Shown here: piece after piece, positions 46,615-57,629 of the stretch
Position numbering within the stretch: the first letter of the stretch is position 1
How the letters are laid out: each line of letters begins with the position of its first letter
NCBI GenBank assembly: GCA_021846985.1
Contig: JAJZVX010000016.1
Span: 19,675 to 83,674 of the forward strand
DNA from: Acidobacteriota bacterium
Lineage (GTDB): Bacteria; Acidobacteriota; Terriglobia; Terriglobales; Acidobacteriaceae
Direction: 5' to 3'
DNA: 64,000 nucleotides
The notes under the pieces: model-generated
Seen by the model: only the letters and a program-made list of their open reading frames with translations
The model's database searches: none
What the model was told of the DNA's origin: nothing
Program-made: the position numbers and the translations under genes

Positions 46615-46911
46615 CTCAGTAACCTCTTGCAGGTAACAACGATCGAGGTGACCTGCTTCCAGTCTGCGGTGCCTGTCCCCCCGCGTCAATACTCCTGCCC
46701 CCGCACGTATCGCCGTCGTCAACACGCCATGGCTGCGCACGCCCCCGCCGCTCTGTACCGCTTCTCTGCGGGCCGCCTGCAACCTTGATAATCGGTAAAA
46801 TGACGGCATCGCTCCTCTCGCCCTCACGAGGGGGTTCCTTTTTCTTTGACTCTGTGCGCCTTCGATCTGTTTTTGCCGCGCATTCAACCAGTTAACTTGC
46901 GAGGATTCTCT

Positions 46912-47829
46912 GTGCAGCCTCACTCCGCCGGTTCCAGTAAAAGCCCTCGCGCCGGCAGTCGAAGCAGCCTCTGTCCTGGCTTGCGTGCCATCCTGGTTCC
47001 CGCGCTCGCCGCCGGACTTTCGCCCGCAGCCGTCCTCGCACAGGCCCAGTCCCCCGCACCGCAGCCCGTGTTCCCCGATGCCCCCCAGCCCCAGACACCG
47101 GCCAAGCCGGCTCCTTCCTCTCTCCCCCCCTGCAAGCCGGTAAAGAACACAACCCCGGGACAAACCCCGGCCACGCCATCCTCTCCCCAGCCTTGCCGCA
47201 AGATCCCAAACGTCCCTGTCGTGGACTGGTTCGCGCGCTTTCTCACCGGCCCCGCCGTCAAGCCTTTCTCGCCGGCCGAAAAGGCGCGCCTGGCCGCCCG
47301 CAACTTCATCGACCCGTTCAACGCCGTCACCATCCTCGGCACCTCCGCCATCTCCGTCGCCGCAGACTCCCACTCCGCCTATGGACCCGGCATGACCGGA
47401 TTCGGCCGCTACGTCGGCGTCAGCTACGCTGAAGATCTCACCGGTGAGTTCTTCGGCACCTTCCTTATCCCCTCCATCGTCCACCAGGACCCCCACTATC
47501 ACCGCATGCCCTCCGCCTCCGTACCGCGCCGCATCCGACACACCCTCGCCCAGGTCTTCTGGACCAAAAGCGACAAGGGCGGCAACATGGTCAATTACGC
47601 CAACATCGTCGGGTTCGCCATTGAAGGCGTCATCTCCAACACCTACGTTCCCGGCCAGGACACCCGCTTCCCCGCCAGCGCCACTCGCTACACTCTCGGC
47701 CTGGCCACCGCCCCCGCCGACAACCTCATCACTGAATTCCTCCCCGACATCGCCCGCCACATCCACATCCGTATCGTCCTCATTCAGCGCATCATCAACC
47801 AGGCCGCCCTCTCCCAGACCAGCCAGTAG
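46912..47829 (+). CDS. exported hypothetical protein of acidobacterial type
   Basis: The 305-residue protein uses GTG at 46912, because GAGGATTC lies just upstream; the open frame reaches further but the extension looks non-coding. It has an N-terminal signal peptide (to ~44), a low-complexity Pro/Gln/Thr region with FPDAPQPQ at 54-61, then a conserved-looking domain: FIDPFNAVTILGTSAISVAA, LIPSIVHQDPHYHRM and NYANIVGFAIEGVISNTY. I cannot name the family or function; the VHQDPHYHRM His-rich patch could bind metal. Confidence 0.7.
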   Translation: MQPHSAGSSKSPRAGSRSSLCPGLRAILVPALAAGLSPAAVLAQAQSPAPQPVFPDAPQPQTPAKPAPSSLPPCKPVKNTTPGQTPATPSSPQPCRKIPNVPVVDWFARFLTGPAVKPFSPAEKARLAARNFIDPFNAVTILGTSAISVAADSHSAYGPGMTGFGRYVGVSYAEDLTGEFFGTFLIPSIVHQDPHYHRMPSASVPRRIRHTLAQVFWTKSDKGGNMVNYANIVGFAIEGVISNTYVPGQDTRFPASATRYTLGLATAPADNLITEFLPDIARHIHIRIVLIQRIINQAALSQTSQ

Positions 47830-48034
47830 CCGGCATCCCATTCCCCCGCCCCATCACCCCGTTCGCTGCGCCCATTCCCCATTCGCTGCATTCCAGTTGG
47901 GTTGACCACCCCCGCCGTCTAAGCTAACCCTGGAATTTCAGCCCCCCAGAATTCCGCACGGAACGCCAAAGACAGGGGCTGTGCCGGGCGAGCCGCTTTC
48001 GCCGGAATCCAATCGATTCAGGAGTCCGCACTTT

Positions 48035-50134
<2,100 letters not shown>

Positions 50135-50175
50135 GCTTGCCGTCCAGACAACCGCGCCTCCGGCGTACCAACCCC

Positions 50176-50204
50176 AAAGGCCGTCCGCGATGCGGACGGC
50201 CTTT
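50176..50204 (+). terminator. strong terminator after the Tes-like gene
   Basis: AAAGGCCGTCCGC and GCGGACGGCCTTT are perfectly complementary (13 bp) around a GAT loop, 42 bases after the stop codon. The A/T ends make it a bidirectional terminator. Confidence 0.85.
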
Positions 50205-50437
50205 GCATGGCTGGGTTGCAGCGCAAGCTCAGCCTGAACCGGCAGGAGATCGGCCCAAAGCTCCTTGCGATGTACGCTCCACCACTCCTGCGGCCGCCCC
50301 ATTCTTCTCGCGATCCATGCGGAAAGAACAGAAGCCGGCGCCACAAACCCGTTGCGCTGCGTCCGCCCCTTCTTTTTTGCACCGTCGCCCAGCGCACCTT
50401 CACTTGCCGCTCATGGAAACCTGCGGCGCCACCCGTA

Positions 50438-51352
50438 TCACGCCATCACTTCGCGCAGGATCTTTTCGAGATAGAGTTTTTCAGTGCGCACGTCGGCAAT
50501 TTGCTGCGGGCCGGAGGTTTCGCGCTCGATGGTGATGGCCCCGGTGTAGCCCAGCCGGTGCAGTTTGGCGAAAACCTTGCGGAAGTCAACCAGGCCCTCG
50601 CCGATGAGAACTTCTTCGCCCAGGTTGCTGGGGTTGGTGGGCCAGCGGCCGTCCTTGGCGTGCACGCTGCGGATGTGCGGCCCGAGGATATCGACGGCAT
50701 CCACCGGGTTGGCCTTGCCGTAAAGAATGAGGTTGGCCGTGTCGAGGCCCACGCCCAGGTTGGGCAGCCCCACGTCGCGGATCATGCGCGAAACGGTGGT
50801 GGGCGTCTCCTGCCCGCTCTCCATCAGGAACTGCTGGCCGTTGGCGCGGCAGTGTTCGGCCACAGTGCGGATGGCTGCCACGACACCGGGATAGAGCGGG
50901 TCGCCGGGATTCTCGGGAATGAAGCCGCAGTGGGTCTGCACCTGGCCCACGCCGAGCAGCTTGGCAAAGTCGGAGGCTTGGCGCAGGGCGTCGATGCGGG
51001 CGGCGCGGGTGGCGGGCGGCACCAGACCGATCGTCTCCGGGCCCTCGGTAAAGTTCCACACCAGCGGGCCGGGACCCACCACCTCCACGGCGGTAGCAAC
51101 CACGTTGTAGCGGTCCAGCAGGTCGCGAAACTCCGCGGCCAGCGCGGGCGTGAACTTGCCCAGATAGCCGTCGAGCGAAAGAAAGCAGTTGGTAAAGCCC
51201 AGGTCGCGCACGCGGCGGATGGTGGCCTCGGGCGCCCCGTAGGGGCTGATCAACAGGCCGAGGGCCATCGGCTTGAGCGCGGCCTGCGCGGCGTCGAGCG
51301 CGCTGGCAACAAGTGTGGCGGATGCGGCCCCAAGAAACGTTCTGCGGTCCAT
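50438..51352 (-). CDS. Tat-exported xylose-isomerase-like TIM-barrel protein
   Basis: The 304-residue protein starts with a short twin-arginine-like signal (MDRRTFLGAASATLVASAL). It then forms an AP-endonuclease-2/xylose-isomerase-like TIM barrel (sugar phosphate isomerase/epimerase group). Candidate metal ligands appear in QFLMESGQE, VGLDTANLIL, SVHAKDGRW and ITIERE. The substrate is unknown; a secreted location suggests a free sugar or derivative rather than a phosphate. Confidence 0.85.
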   Translation of the reverse strand: MDRRTFLGAASATLVASALDAAQAALKPMALGLLISPYGAPEATIRRVRDLGFTNCFLSLDGYLGKFTPALAAEFRDLLDRYNVVATAVEVVGPGPLVWNFTEGPETIGLVPPATRAARIDALRQASDFAKLLGVGQVQTHCGFIPENPGDPLYPGVVAAIRTVAEHCRANGQQFLMESGQETPTTVSRMIRDVGLPNLGVGLDTANLILYGKANPVDAVDILGPHIRSVHAKDGRWPTNPSNLGEEVLIGEGLVDFRKVFAKLHRLGYTGAITIERETSGPQQIADVRTEKLYLEKILREVMA

Positions 51353-51475
51353 GGCATCTCCCTTTCCGGTCGGAGCGGTAAGAAATCAACCTCTCTTTGT
51401 AGCACACGTCAGCCACCGTGCGCGGCAGGGGTGCGCGGGCGTGGCGATGTGAACAGGAAGCGCGATGCAGGCCGT

Positions 51476-52372
51476 CTACTCGAGATTTTGAATCTTGGTG
51501 CCTTCGGGAATCTTGATCTGGAACTGGTCGTCGCTGAGGGCAATGTTCTCCGTGACTTTATCGACGGTGAGGACAATCTGGTAGTCCTCCTGGGGACGGC
51601 GAATGATAACCTTGGCGGGGAACTGGATGTTGCCGAAGTCGGTGTAGGCGGAATAGAACACCTGGGTTTCAAGGTTCCCGCGCTCGTCGTAGAGATCCTG
51701 CTGATAGGGGAACAGGTCGTCGCGGTGGAAGGTGATCACACGCACCGGAATCAGCTGCTGGCTGCCGTGTTTTCGATGGCTGATGCTGAGCACGTACTCG
51801 GGAACGGTGTAGAGGTGCTTGCGCGCGGCGTCTTCCACGGTCTCGGTGTCGGAGACAACGCTGTACCAGTCGTCGGGCTCGAGGCCGCGCACGACCATGG
51901 CGTCGAAGAAGAAGCCGGGACGCATGTTTTCAATCTGGCTCTTCGACTTTTTGTGCAACTCGTTGGCGCCAACAATGGCCTCGCTGCGCGACGGAACATA
52001 GAGCTTGAAGGTTTTGCCGTCGCTCGCCATGTCGAACATCTTGGTGCCGAGGACGGGAACCTGGCCGAGAACGCGGAGGAAGCCGGGCTTGCGAATAAGG
52101 ATGTGGCCGCGAAAGCTCGTGTAATCGCGGGCAAAGCCTTCCTTGCGCTTGAGCACGGAGGCCTGAATCTCCACCGCGGCCACCAGGGTGTTCATGGACT
52201 TCCAGCGCTGGTTGATGTCGGCCACCAGAACCTCTGGCAAAACGGTCTGCACCGCGGCCGGCGGGCGCGGCACGGGCAGCCGGCGCGTGGTGGAGAGAAT
52301 AAAACACCCCGAGAGCGGCAGCAGCAGGAGCAGGAGGGCGAGAAAGCCGGTCACGCGGCGCGCGCGCATCAT
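51476..52372 (-). CDS. LolA/LolB-like lipoprotein (DUF4292-type)
   Basis: The 298-residue protein has a lipobox (LSGC, Cys at ~23) and a domain with strands WKSMNTLVAAVEIQASV, GHILIRKPGFLRVLG and LPEVL-like segments typical of the LolB/DUF4292 fold. It may carry or place lipoproteins or another hydrophobic ligand at the outer membrane. Its start overlaps the mltG stop by 4 bases (ATGA), so it depends on that transcript. Confidence 0.8.
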   Translation of the reverse strand: MMRARRVTGFLALLLLLLPLSGCFILSTTRRLPVPRPPAAVQTVLPEVLVADINQRWKSMNTLVAAVEIQASVLKRKEGFARDYTSFRGHILIRKPGFLRVLGQVPVLGTKMFDMASDGKTFKLYVPSRSEAIVGANELHKKSKSQIENMRPGFFFDAMVVRGLEPDDWYSVVSDTETVEDAARKHLYTVPEYVLSISHRKHGSQQLIPVRVITFHRDDLFPYQQDLYDERGNLETQVFYSAYTDFGNIQFPAKVIIRRPQEDYQIVLTVDKVTENIALSDDQFQIKIPEGTKIQNLE

Positions 52373-53409
52373 CGTTCACCGGCCTTCCTGAGTGCCCGGC
52401 GGTACTCGGCCACGTTGCGGTGATGTGCCTCGATGGTGGAAGAGAACAGTGAGTGCCCCTGGGCATTGGCGCCGGCAGCCACAAAGTAGAGATAGTCCGT
52501 GTGCGCCGGGTGCAAAGCCGCCCGCAGCGAACGCAGGCCCGGATTCGCGATGGGGCCCGGAGGCAGGCCGGCGTGGAGATAGGTGTTGTAGGGCGTGTCG
52601 TGTTCCAGGTCGCTGCGGTAGATCGTGCCGCGCCACTGGCCGTGCAGTTCCAGGCCGTAGATGACCGAGGGGTCGGTCATGAGAGGCATCTTGCGCGCCA
52701 GGCGGTTTACAAAGACGCTGGCCACAAGAGGCCGATCGGCATCCACTGCTGTCTCGCGTTCCACTAATGAAGCCAGGGTCACCACCCGATGCACGTTCTC
52801 CTTCAAACCAATCTGCGCGGCAGCCGCCCGGAAGCGGCGCACCATGGCTGAGCAAATCTGCTCCGGCGTGGCCCGGCGGGGAAAATGGTAGGTATCTGGA
52901 AACAGATAGCCTTCCAGGCTGCGGGCGCCGGGATCAAAATCCGAAACCAGCCCGGTGAGCTTGGCCTGCGCCGCAATGAAATCCTGCCCGCTCACCAGCC
53001 CCGCCTCCTCGATCCGGACAGCAATATCGAAAATGGTTGCCCCCTCGGGGATGGTCACCGTGCGGGTGAAGACATCGCCGCGGGCAATGCGGTTATAAAC
53101 CTCGGAAAGCGGCGCCGGATGGTCGAAGCGATACTCGCCGGCCTTCAGCGTTCCGTGCCTCAACCAACGCATCAGGTCAAAAACCGCGCCGCTGCGCACC
53201 ACCCCGGCCTGCTGCAACTGGCGGCCGATGTGGATCGTGGACGCCCCCGGCGCGATCTCGACAAAGATCTCGGTCTCGGGTCCGTAGGGCGCGGCCAGCA
53301 CCCACAAGACGCCCCCCGTCGCAAGCAGCAGGAACAACAGCGTTGCCAGCAAGGGCACGGCGGCGCTAAAACTCTTCCTCCTTCTGCTCATCCGCCTGCG
53401 GCGCGACAT
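52369..53409 (-). CDS. mltG: endolytic murein transglycosylase MltG
   Basis: MltG cuts nascent glycan strands near the membrane. The 346-residue protein has an arginine-rich N-terminus, one membrane helix (~14-37), a LysM-like domain and the YceG catalytic domain with the Glu in SLVERETAVDADRPLVASVF and the conserved TPYNTYLHAGLPPGPIANPG. I took the ATG at 53409; a second ATG at 53391 is possible. The frame extends further upstream without support. Confidence 0.93.
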   Translation of the reverse strand: MSRRRRMSRRRKSFSAAVPLLATLLFLLLATGGVLWVLAAPYGPETEIFVEIAPGASTIHIGRQLQQAGVVRSGAVFDLMRWLRHGTLKAGEYRFDHPAPLSEVYNRIARGDVFTRTVTIPEGATIFDIAVRIEEAGLVSGQDFIAAQAKLTGLVSDFDPGARSLEGYLFPDTYHFPRRATPEQICSAMVRRFRAAAAQIGLKENVHRVVTLASLVERETAVDADRPLVASVFVNRLARKMPLMTDPSVIYGLELHGQWRGTIYRSDLEHDTPYNTYLHAGLPPGPIANPGLRSLRAALHPAHTDYLYFVAAGANAQGHSLFSSTIEAHHRNVAEYRRALRKAGER

Positions 53410-53533
53410 TCCGTGGTTGTGTGCCTTTCGCTGTTTCTTTTGACGCAGTTGATCCCTGTGTGGATTCGCCTGAATTGATTGTAAAGGGCGGCCAGGGACG
53501 GCGGAATGCCGGCAGCAGAGAGCCGGCACGGCC

Positions 53534-53893
53534 TCAGGGCCAGTCGGGAGCGCAGTGCCACAGGACGACGCATTCGCCAGGACCGTCGTTGAAGGGAGCG
53601 TGAATCATGCCGCCGGGCATGTAGAAGACCTCGCCCTGCTTCACCTCGACGGTCTGTTCAAGCCGTGGCAACTGGACCTTGAGCTTGCCCCGGACGACGT
53701 AATAGGTCTCATCGGCGCGGTGAGCGGAGATGCGGCCCAGGCGCTTGCCGGGCGGAATCGTAAAGCTGCCACAGGTGATTTGGTCGCCCACCAGATAGAT
53801 CTTGAGGTCGCAGCCCTGGCTCGATCTGCGGGACTCGAAGGCTTGATTTTCCGAGGCAAGAAGCCACTCTTTTTCTTTGAGCTTGTTGGCCAT
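53534..53893 (-). CDS. single-domain cupin protein
   Basis: The 119-residue protein forms one cupin barrel: motif 1 region PPGKRLGRISAHRADETYYV followed by RGKLKV, and motif 2 region GEVFYMPGGMIHAPFNDG. His and Glu positions are compatible with metal binding though the first His-x-His is degenerate (HRADE). Function unknown. It is divergent from ruvX. Confidence 0.82.
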   Translation of the reverse strand: MANKLKEKEWLLASENQAFESRRSSQGCDLKIYLVGDQITCGSFTIPPGKRLGRISAHRADETYYVVRGKLKVQLPRLEQTVEVKQGEVFYMPGGMIHAPFNDGPGECVVLWHCAPDWP

Positions 53894-53996
53894 CGAGGCT
53901 CTCCTTTACGGTGCCACCGGCGAAGGCAGGCTTAGGACGCACGGATCACCACCTGCGCGCTTTCTGTACCATGATAGTGCGGCGCGGGGGGGGCAT

Positions 53997-54482
53997 ATGC
54001 ACAAGCGGCCACGCTATCTTGGACTGGATGTGGGCAACCGCCGCATTGGCGTGGCGGTGACCGACGAATTGGGCCTGACGGCGCAGCCGGTGCTCACACT
54101 GGAACGGCGGCCCAGACGGCGCGAGGATCTGCGTTCCCTGGCGCGGCTGGCGCGGCGCTTTGACGTGGCGGGCATTGTGGTTGGCATGCCGGTGCGGCTG
54201 GCCGGCGAGGCGAGCGCCCAGACGGCCAAAACACAGGCCTTTGCCGCCGAACTCGGCGCGCTCACCGGCTTGCCCATCCACTTTTGGGACGAACGCCTGA
54301 CCACCCATGAGGCGCACCGCATTCTCTACCAGTCCGGACGCAAGCGCCAGGCGCACCGGCGCGTGGTGGATCAGGTGGCGGCCACCCTCATCCTCCAATC
54401 GTTCCTCGAGGAGCGAAAGACTGGCGAGGACAGTGGCGATGCGTGGGGAAAGAACGCGCTCGAAGGAAAAACCGCCCCATAG
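53997..54482 (+). CDS. ruvX: putative Holliday junction resolvase/pre-16S rRNA nuclease RuvX (YqgF)
   Basis: The 161-residue protein has an RNase H-like fold: YLGLDVGNRRIGVAVTDELG (first catalytic Asp), IVVGMPVRLAGEA, and IHFWDERLTTHEAHRIL with DE, then VVDQVAATLILQSFLE. In E. coli YqgF matures the 16S rRNA 5' end. The ATG at 53997 follows a G-rich site. It sits near mltG, a common pairing. Confidence 0.92.
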   Translation: MHKRPRYLGLDVGNRRIGVAVTDELGLTAQPVLTLERRPRRREDLRSLARLARRFDVAGIVVGMPVRLAGEASAQTAKTQAFAAELGALTGLPIHFWDERLTTHEAHRILYQSGRKRQAHRRVVDQVAATLILQSFLEERKTGEDSGDAWGKNALEGKTAP

Positions 54483-54960
54483 AAATGATGCGCCGCGCGC
54501 AACGATCCGCGCCACGCATGCCCGCCGGTTCCGGCAATCGCATGAACGCAACGAAGCAGGTTTGACCTTCGTTTTGCTTCAGCCCTGCCGCACATGCACG
54601 ATGAATGCGTGGGCTTTGGCCCCTGAGGGAGCTTTGCCTAAAAAGTGCCCAAGTCCGCCGTTTTGCCTGAAAACCCTGCTCCTTGCCCGGAAAATCACTG
54701 ATTGGGGCAATCAGCGTTTGATTGAGTGCACTGCAATTAAACGCGTAAAGGTTCTGCAATTCCGCGTGTATTGTCGCCCAACCGTCAGTCCCCCAACCGT
54801 CAGTTTGAGCATCCGCGCCCTTCAAAAGCCCCTATGCATGTTCATGCCATTGCCCAGCCCGCTGGCCCCGTCCTCTCCAGAGCGGGCCGCGTATAATGGA
54901 ATCTCTAGAGCTTTTATCTCTTGCGGACCGAGCATCCCCGCTCGCCGCCACGGACCCTGG
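54483..54960. other. intergenic region upstream of greA with a TATAAT box
   Basis: This 478-bp gap has lower GC in its middle. A perfect TATAAT lies at 54892-54897, about 64 bases before the greA start; no matching -35 hexamer is present at 16-18 bp, so the promoter may need an activator. I see no small gene or recognised structured RNA. Confidence 0.5.
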
Positions 54961-55485
54961 ATGCCAGATCACATCAAAAGACAACTGTTGGCCGAGATCA
55001 AGCAACTGGAGCATGAACTTGCTCACGAATTGCCCGCCGAAATCAAAAAGGCGGTGGCCATGGGCGACCTGTCGGAAAATGCCGAGTATCACATGGCCAA
55101 GCAGCGGCAGGACTTTGTGAATGCCCGCCTGGGGCAGCTCAAGAAGCGCATGGCCGAGCTCTCGCTGGTGAATCTGGCCAACATCCCCCGGGACAAGGTA
55201 GGGTTCGGCTCCACCGTGGTGGTTTTTGACACCACCAAGGAGGAGGAGATCACCTATCGCCTCGTCACCAGCGAAGAGTCCGATGTCACCCGGGGCCTGA
55301 TCTCCACCACCTCCCCAATCGGCCGCGGGCTGATAGGAAAGCAGGTGGGCGATGTGGCGGCCATCGCCACCCCCAACGGCAAGCGGGAACTGGAGATCCT
55401 GAAGTTGACGACGATTCACGACGAGGCCGGCGAAGAGGAAGGCGAGCCGGCGGATGGGCAATCCGCGGCCGGCGCGAAGTCGTAG
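54961..55485 (+). CDS. greA: transcription elongation factor GreA
   Basis: GreA rescues backtracked RNA polymerase by stimulating transcript cleavage. The 174-residue protein has the N-terminal coiled coil with the acidic tip DLSENAEYH and the C-terminal domain with GSTVVVFDT and ISTTSPIGRGLIGKQVGD. A short Glu/Ala-rich tail is slightly longer than usual. The ATG at 54961 is well placed. Confidence 0.95.
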   Translation: MPDHIKRQLLAEIKQLEHELAHELPAEIKKAVAMGDLSENAEYHMAKQRQDFVNARLGQLKKRMAELSLVNLANIPRDKVGFGSTVVVFDTTKEEEITYRLVTSEESDVTRGLISTTSPIGRGLIGKQVGDVAAIATPNGKRELEILKLTTIHDEAGEEEGEPADGQSAAGAKS

Positions 55486-55500
55486 TAAGGAAGACGAGCA

Positions 55501-56127
55501 ATGACCTGGACCAGCGCTTTTGGCCGCTCTTGCGGCTGGCTTCTTGATCGCATCGTGCATGGCCTGGCGCTCACCCGCATCTCACCGAACGTGCTGACGT
55601 TTGTGGGTCTGGTGATCAACATTGTGGCCGCTTTTCTGTTTGGCCACGCCAGCGCCGCCAACGCCCAGCGGGTTTTCTTCTATGCGGGCTGCGTCATCTT
55701 CGGGGCCGGCATCTTCGACATGGTTGATGGACGCGTAGCCCGGCGCACCAACCAGGTGACCGTCTTCGGATCGTTCTTCGATTCGGTGATTGACCGCTAC
55801 TCCGATGTGGTGCTGTTTTTCGGCCTGCTCGTTTACTACGGACGCATCAACCGTTTCCGCTACGTGGTGCTGGTAGCCTTTGTCATGGTCACCTCGCTGA
55901 TGGTCAGCTACACCCGCGCCCGTGCGGAGTCGCTCATCGGCCAGTGCAAGGTCGGCTTCATGGAGCGGCCCGAGCGCATCGTCCTCATCATCATCGGAGC
56001 GGTCTTCGACCGCTGGGGCGCCATGGGACCGGTGTTGTGGGTTCTGGCCGTGCTCTCCACCATCACCGTCGCCCACCGCATTGTCTACACCTACCAGAAC
56101 ACCAAGCATCTGGCGCCCCTGCGCTGA
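55501..56127 (+). CDS. CDP-alcohol phosphatidyltransferase family protein
   Basis: The 208-residue membrane protein has the family motif D-x2-DG-x2-AR-x8-G-x3-D-x3-D in DMVDGRVARRTNQVTVFG and SFFDSVIDRYSD, plus about six helices. It makes a phospholipid by displacing CMP from CDP-diacylglycerol with an alcohol (for example glycerol-3-phosphate or inositol-phosphate); the alcohol is not readable. It starts 15 bases after greA on the same strand. Confidence 0.92.
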   Translation: MTWTSAFGRSCGWLLDRIVHGLALTRISPNVLTFVGLVINIVAAFLFGHASAANAQRVFFYAGCVIFGAGIFDMVDGRVARRTNQVTVFGSFFDSVIDRYSDVVLFFGLLVYYGRINRFRYVVLVAFVMVTSLMVSYTRARAESLIGQCKVGFMERPERIVLIIIGAVFDRWGAMGPVLWVLAVLSTITVAHRIVYTYQNTKHLAPLR

Positions 56128-56140
56128 GAAACCGGCCGCT

Positions 56141-56638
56141 TCAGCAATTCTTCATCACCACCGAGCAAGGGGCGGAGCCGGGCTTCCACCGCAGGAGAAA
56201 CTGCGTGACCTGAGACGGCTCAATCCGGTCCATAGCCTCGAACTGGCCGGTGCTCTGGCTGTAGAGCAGATGGCCCTTTTCGCTGAGTACGGCCAGGGCC
56301 GGCACGCCCTTCCGGATGGGAATTCCGTAGCGCTCGGCGAGATCGAGGTTCTGGTCCATCTCGCCGATATTGATTCGCACCAGAACGAAGTTCTTCTCCA
56401 GCAAGTCGCGATTCTGCGCGTTGTGGAAGTAGATGTCGAGGATGCGGCAATCGCTGCACCAGTTGCCGCCAAAGTCGACCAGAATGCGCTTGTGGCTGGC
56501 GGCGGCGGTCTTCAGCGCACGAGCCAGGTCGGCTTTGGCCTGGCCGGGGTCGGGATAGATGTCGTGCGGTGCGGAGCTGGCCGGACCAGCAAAAAGAACC
56601 AGCGCCAGAGCGGCGGCGAAGAACTTTAGGGCTTTCAT
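56141..56638 (-). CDS. exported thioredoxin-like protein
   Basis: The 165-residue protein has a signal peptide (KFFAAALALVLFAGPASSA) and a thioredoxin domain with the redox motif GGNWCSDCR (CxxC) and the cis-Pro in KGVPALAVL. Asp in CSDC is unusual and may shift the redox potential. The ATG at 56638 has GGAGA upstream. It is probably a periplasmic disulfide or cytochrome-maturation-type reductant; the partner is unknown. Confidence 0.87.
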   Translation of the reverse strand: MKALKFFAAALALVLFAGPASSAPHDIYPDPGQAKADLARALKTAAASHKRILVDFGGNWCSDCRILDIYFHNAQNRDLLEKNFVLVRINIGEMDQNLDLAERYGIPIRKGVPALAVLSEKGHLLYSQSTGQFEAMDRIEPSQVTQFLLRWKPGSAPCSVVMKNC

Positions 56639-56741
56639 GGAATCGATCTCCACAACTGCTCCCCCAGTGTGCCATAAAAGCCCCCGTGCCACCATCGGAC
56701 AAGGAAAGCGCGCGAACGCATGTAATCTAGGAAAAGAAACC

Positions 56742-57188
56742 ATGAAAGATCCCGCCACTCTGCGCCAACGGCTTGAATCCACCCAGTTCCCCAGCCTGGG
56801 AGCCATGATGGAGGGCTATGCCCAGGCAGCCGCCGAGCTGGCCCGGGTGGAGTTCCGCCAGAAGCTGGACTTCACTCCCGAATCCATCGACGCGCTGGAC
56901 GAGATTCTGGTGCTGACGGGCGAAAGCCCGGAGCTGGATCTTGAGTACCAGGTGCGCCTGTGGGGCAGCTATCTGGGAGAAGTGGTGCGCCGGCGCTACG
57001 CGGGAACCTGGGAGATGACGCCGTATCCGGGCAGCGGCACGGCGGTTCCGGCCGTCGAGGCCCGCGGTTCGCGCCTGTTTCCACTCATGAAGGTGCACCG
57101 GCGGCTCACCCTGGGCGAAGAGGAAGACGTGCGCGATTTCTACGCCATGGTGACGGAGAGACTGGGCAACCCAGCGCAGATAAACTAG
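56742..57188 (+). CDS. hypothetical protein (148 aa)
   Basis: The protein has two helical stretches (residues ~1-45 and 60-90), then a beta-rich end with GTWEMTPYPGSGTAVPAVEAR and ARGSRLFPLMKVHRRLTLG. TAGGAAAAG precedes the ATG. I do not recognise the family; it is soluble and without signal peptide. It is divergent from the thioredoxin gene and precedes tatA. Confidence 0.65.
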   Translation: MKDPATLRQRLESTQFPSLGAMMEGYAQAAAELARVEFRQKLDFTPESIDALDEILVLTGESPELDLEYQVRLWGSYLGEVVRRRYAGTWEMTPYPGSGTAVPAVEARGSRLFPLMKVHRRLTLGEEEDVRDFYAMVTERLGNPAQIN

Positions 57189-57283
57189 TGGTCTGAGTGC
57201 CGGCTGCGCGAGGCACTGCCTTTGTGCGACAATAAGCACGGAGAGAGCGTGCCAGGAAAAGATGGCGCGCGGAGGATGAGAGT

Positions 57284-57508
57284 ATGGGCGATCTATTGCA
57301 GCCGTGGCATCTGGTTGTGCTGGGCGTAGTGGCATTTCTTCTGTTTGGCGCCAAGCGGTTGCCGGAGCTGGGAAAGGGACTGGGCGAAGGATTAAAAGGC
57401 TTTAAGGAAGGCCTGAAGGGCATGACCGAGCCCACGCCAACCGCTCCGGCGGTGCAGCAGAGCGCTGCGCCAGCGCCCCCGGCCAATCCGCCAGCCGAAC
57501 AGAAGTAA
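57284..57508 (+). CDS. tatA: Sec-independent protein translocase TatA
   Basis: The 74-residue protein has the TatA pattern: one membrane helix (WHLVVLGVVAFLLFGAKRL), the FGAKRLPELGKGLGEG hinge and amphipathic helix, and a Pro/Ala-rich tail. TatA forms the Tat pore for folded proteins; twin-arginine signals occur on at least two proteins in this window. GGAGGATG precedes the ATG. No tatB or tatC is adjacent. Confidence 0.94.
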   Translation: MGDLLQPWHLVVLGVVAFLLFGAKRLPELGKGLGEGLKGFKEGLKGMTEPTPTAPAVQQSAAPAPPANPPAEQK

Positions 57509-57583
57509 GCGCAGTTTCCGCCTCGAAGACAAGGTCCGCGCGGCGCGCGCGACCAGCGGGACGGCCAGGGAAGAAGCAGTGCG

Positions 57584-57612
57584 AAGGCCTGTGCCACGGC
57601 ACAGGCCTTTTT
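57584..57612. terminator. bidirectional terminator between tatA and the DMT transporter
   Basis: AAGGCCTGTGCC / GGCACAGGCCTT is a perfect 12-bp stem around a two-base AC loop, with a T-tract on the plus strand. It serves tatA and probably the convergent transporter gene. Confidence 0.85.
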
Positions 57613-57629
57613 GCGCCTGCAAACGGCTT

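Noticed and set aside
47840..47900. Short CCATTCCCC-like repeats after the exported unknown
   Set aside because: Only two or three imperfect copies in C-rich sequence; consistent with chance.
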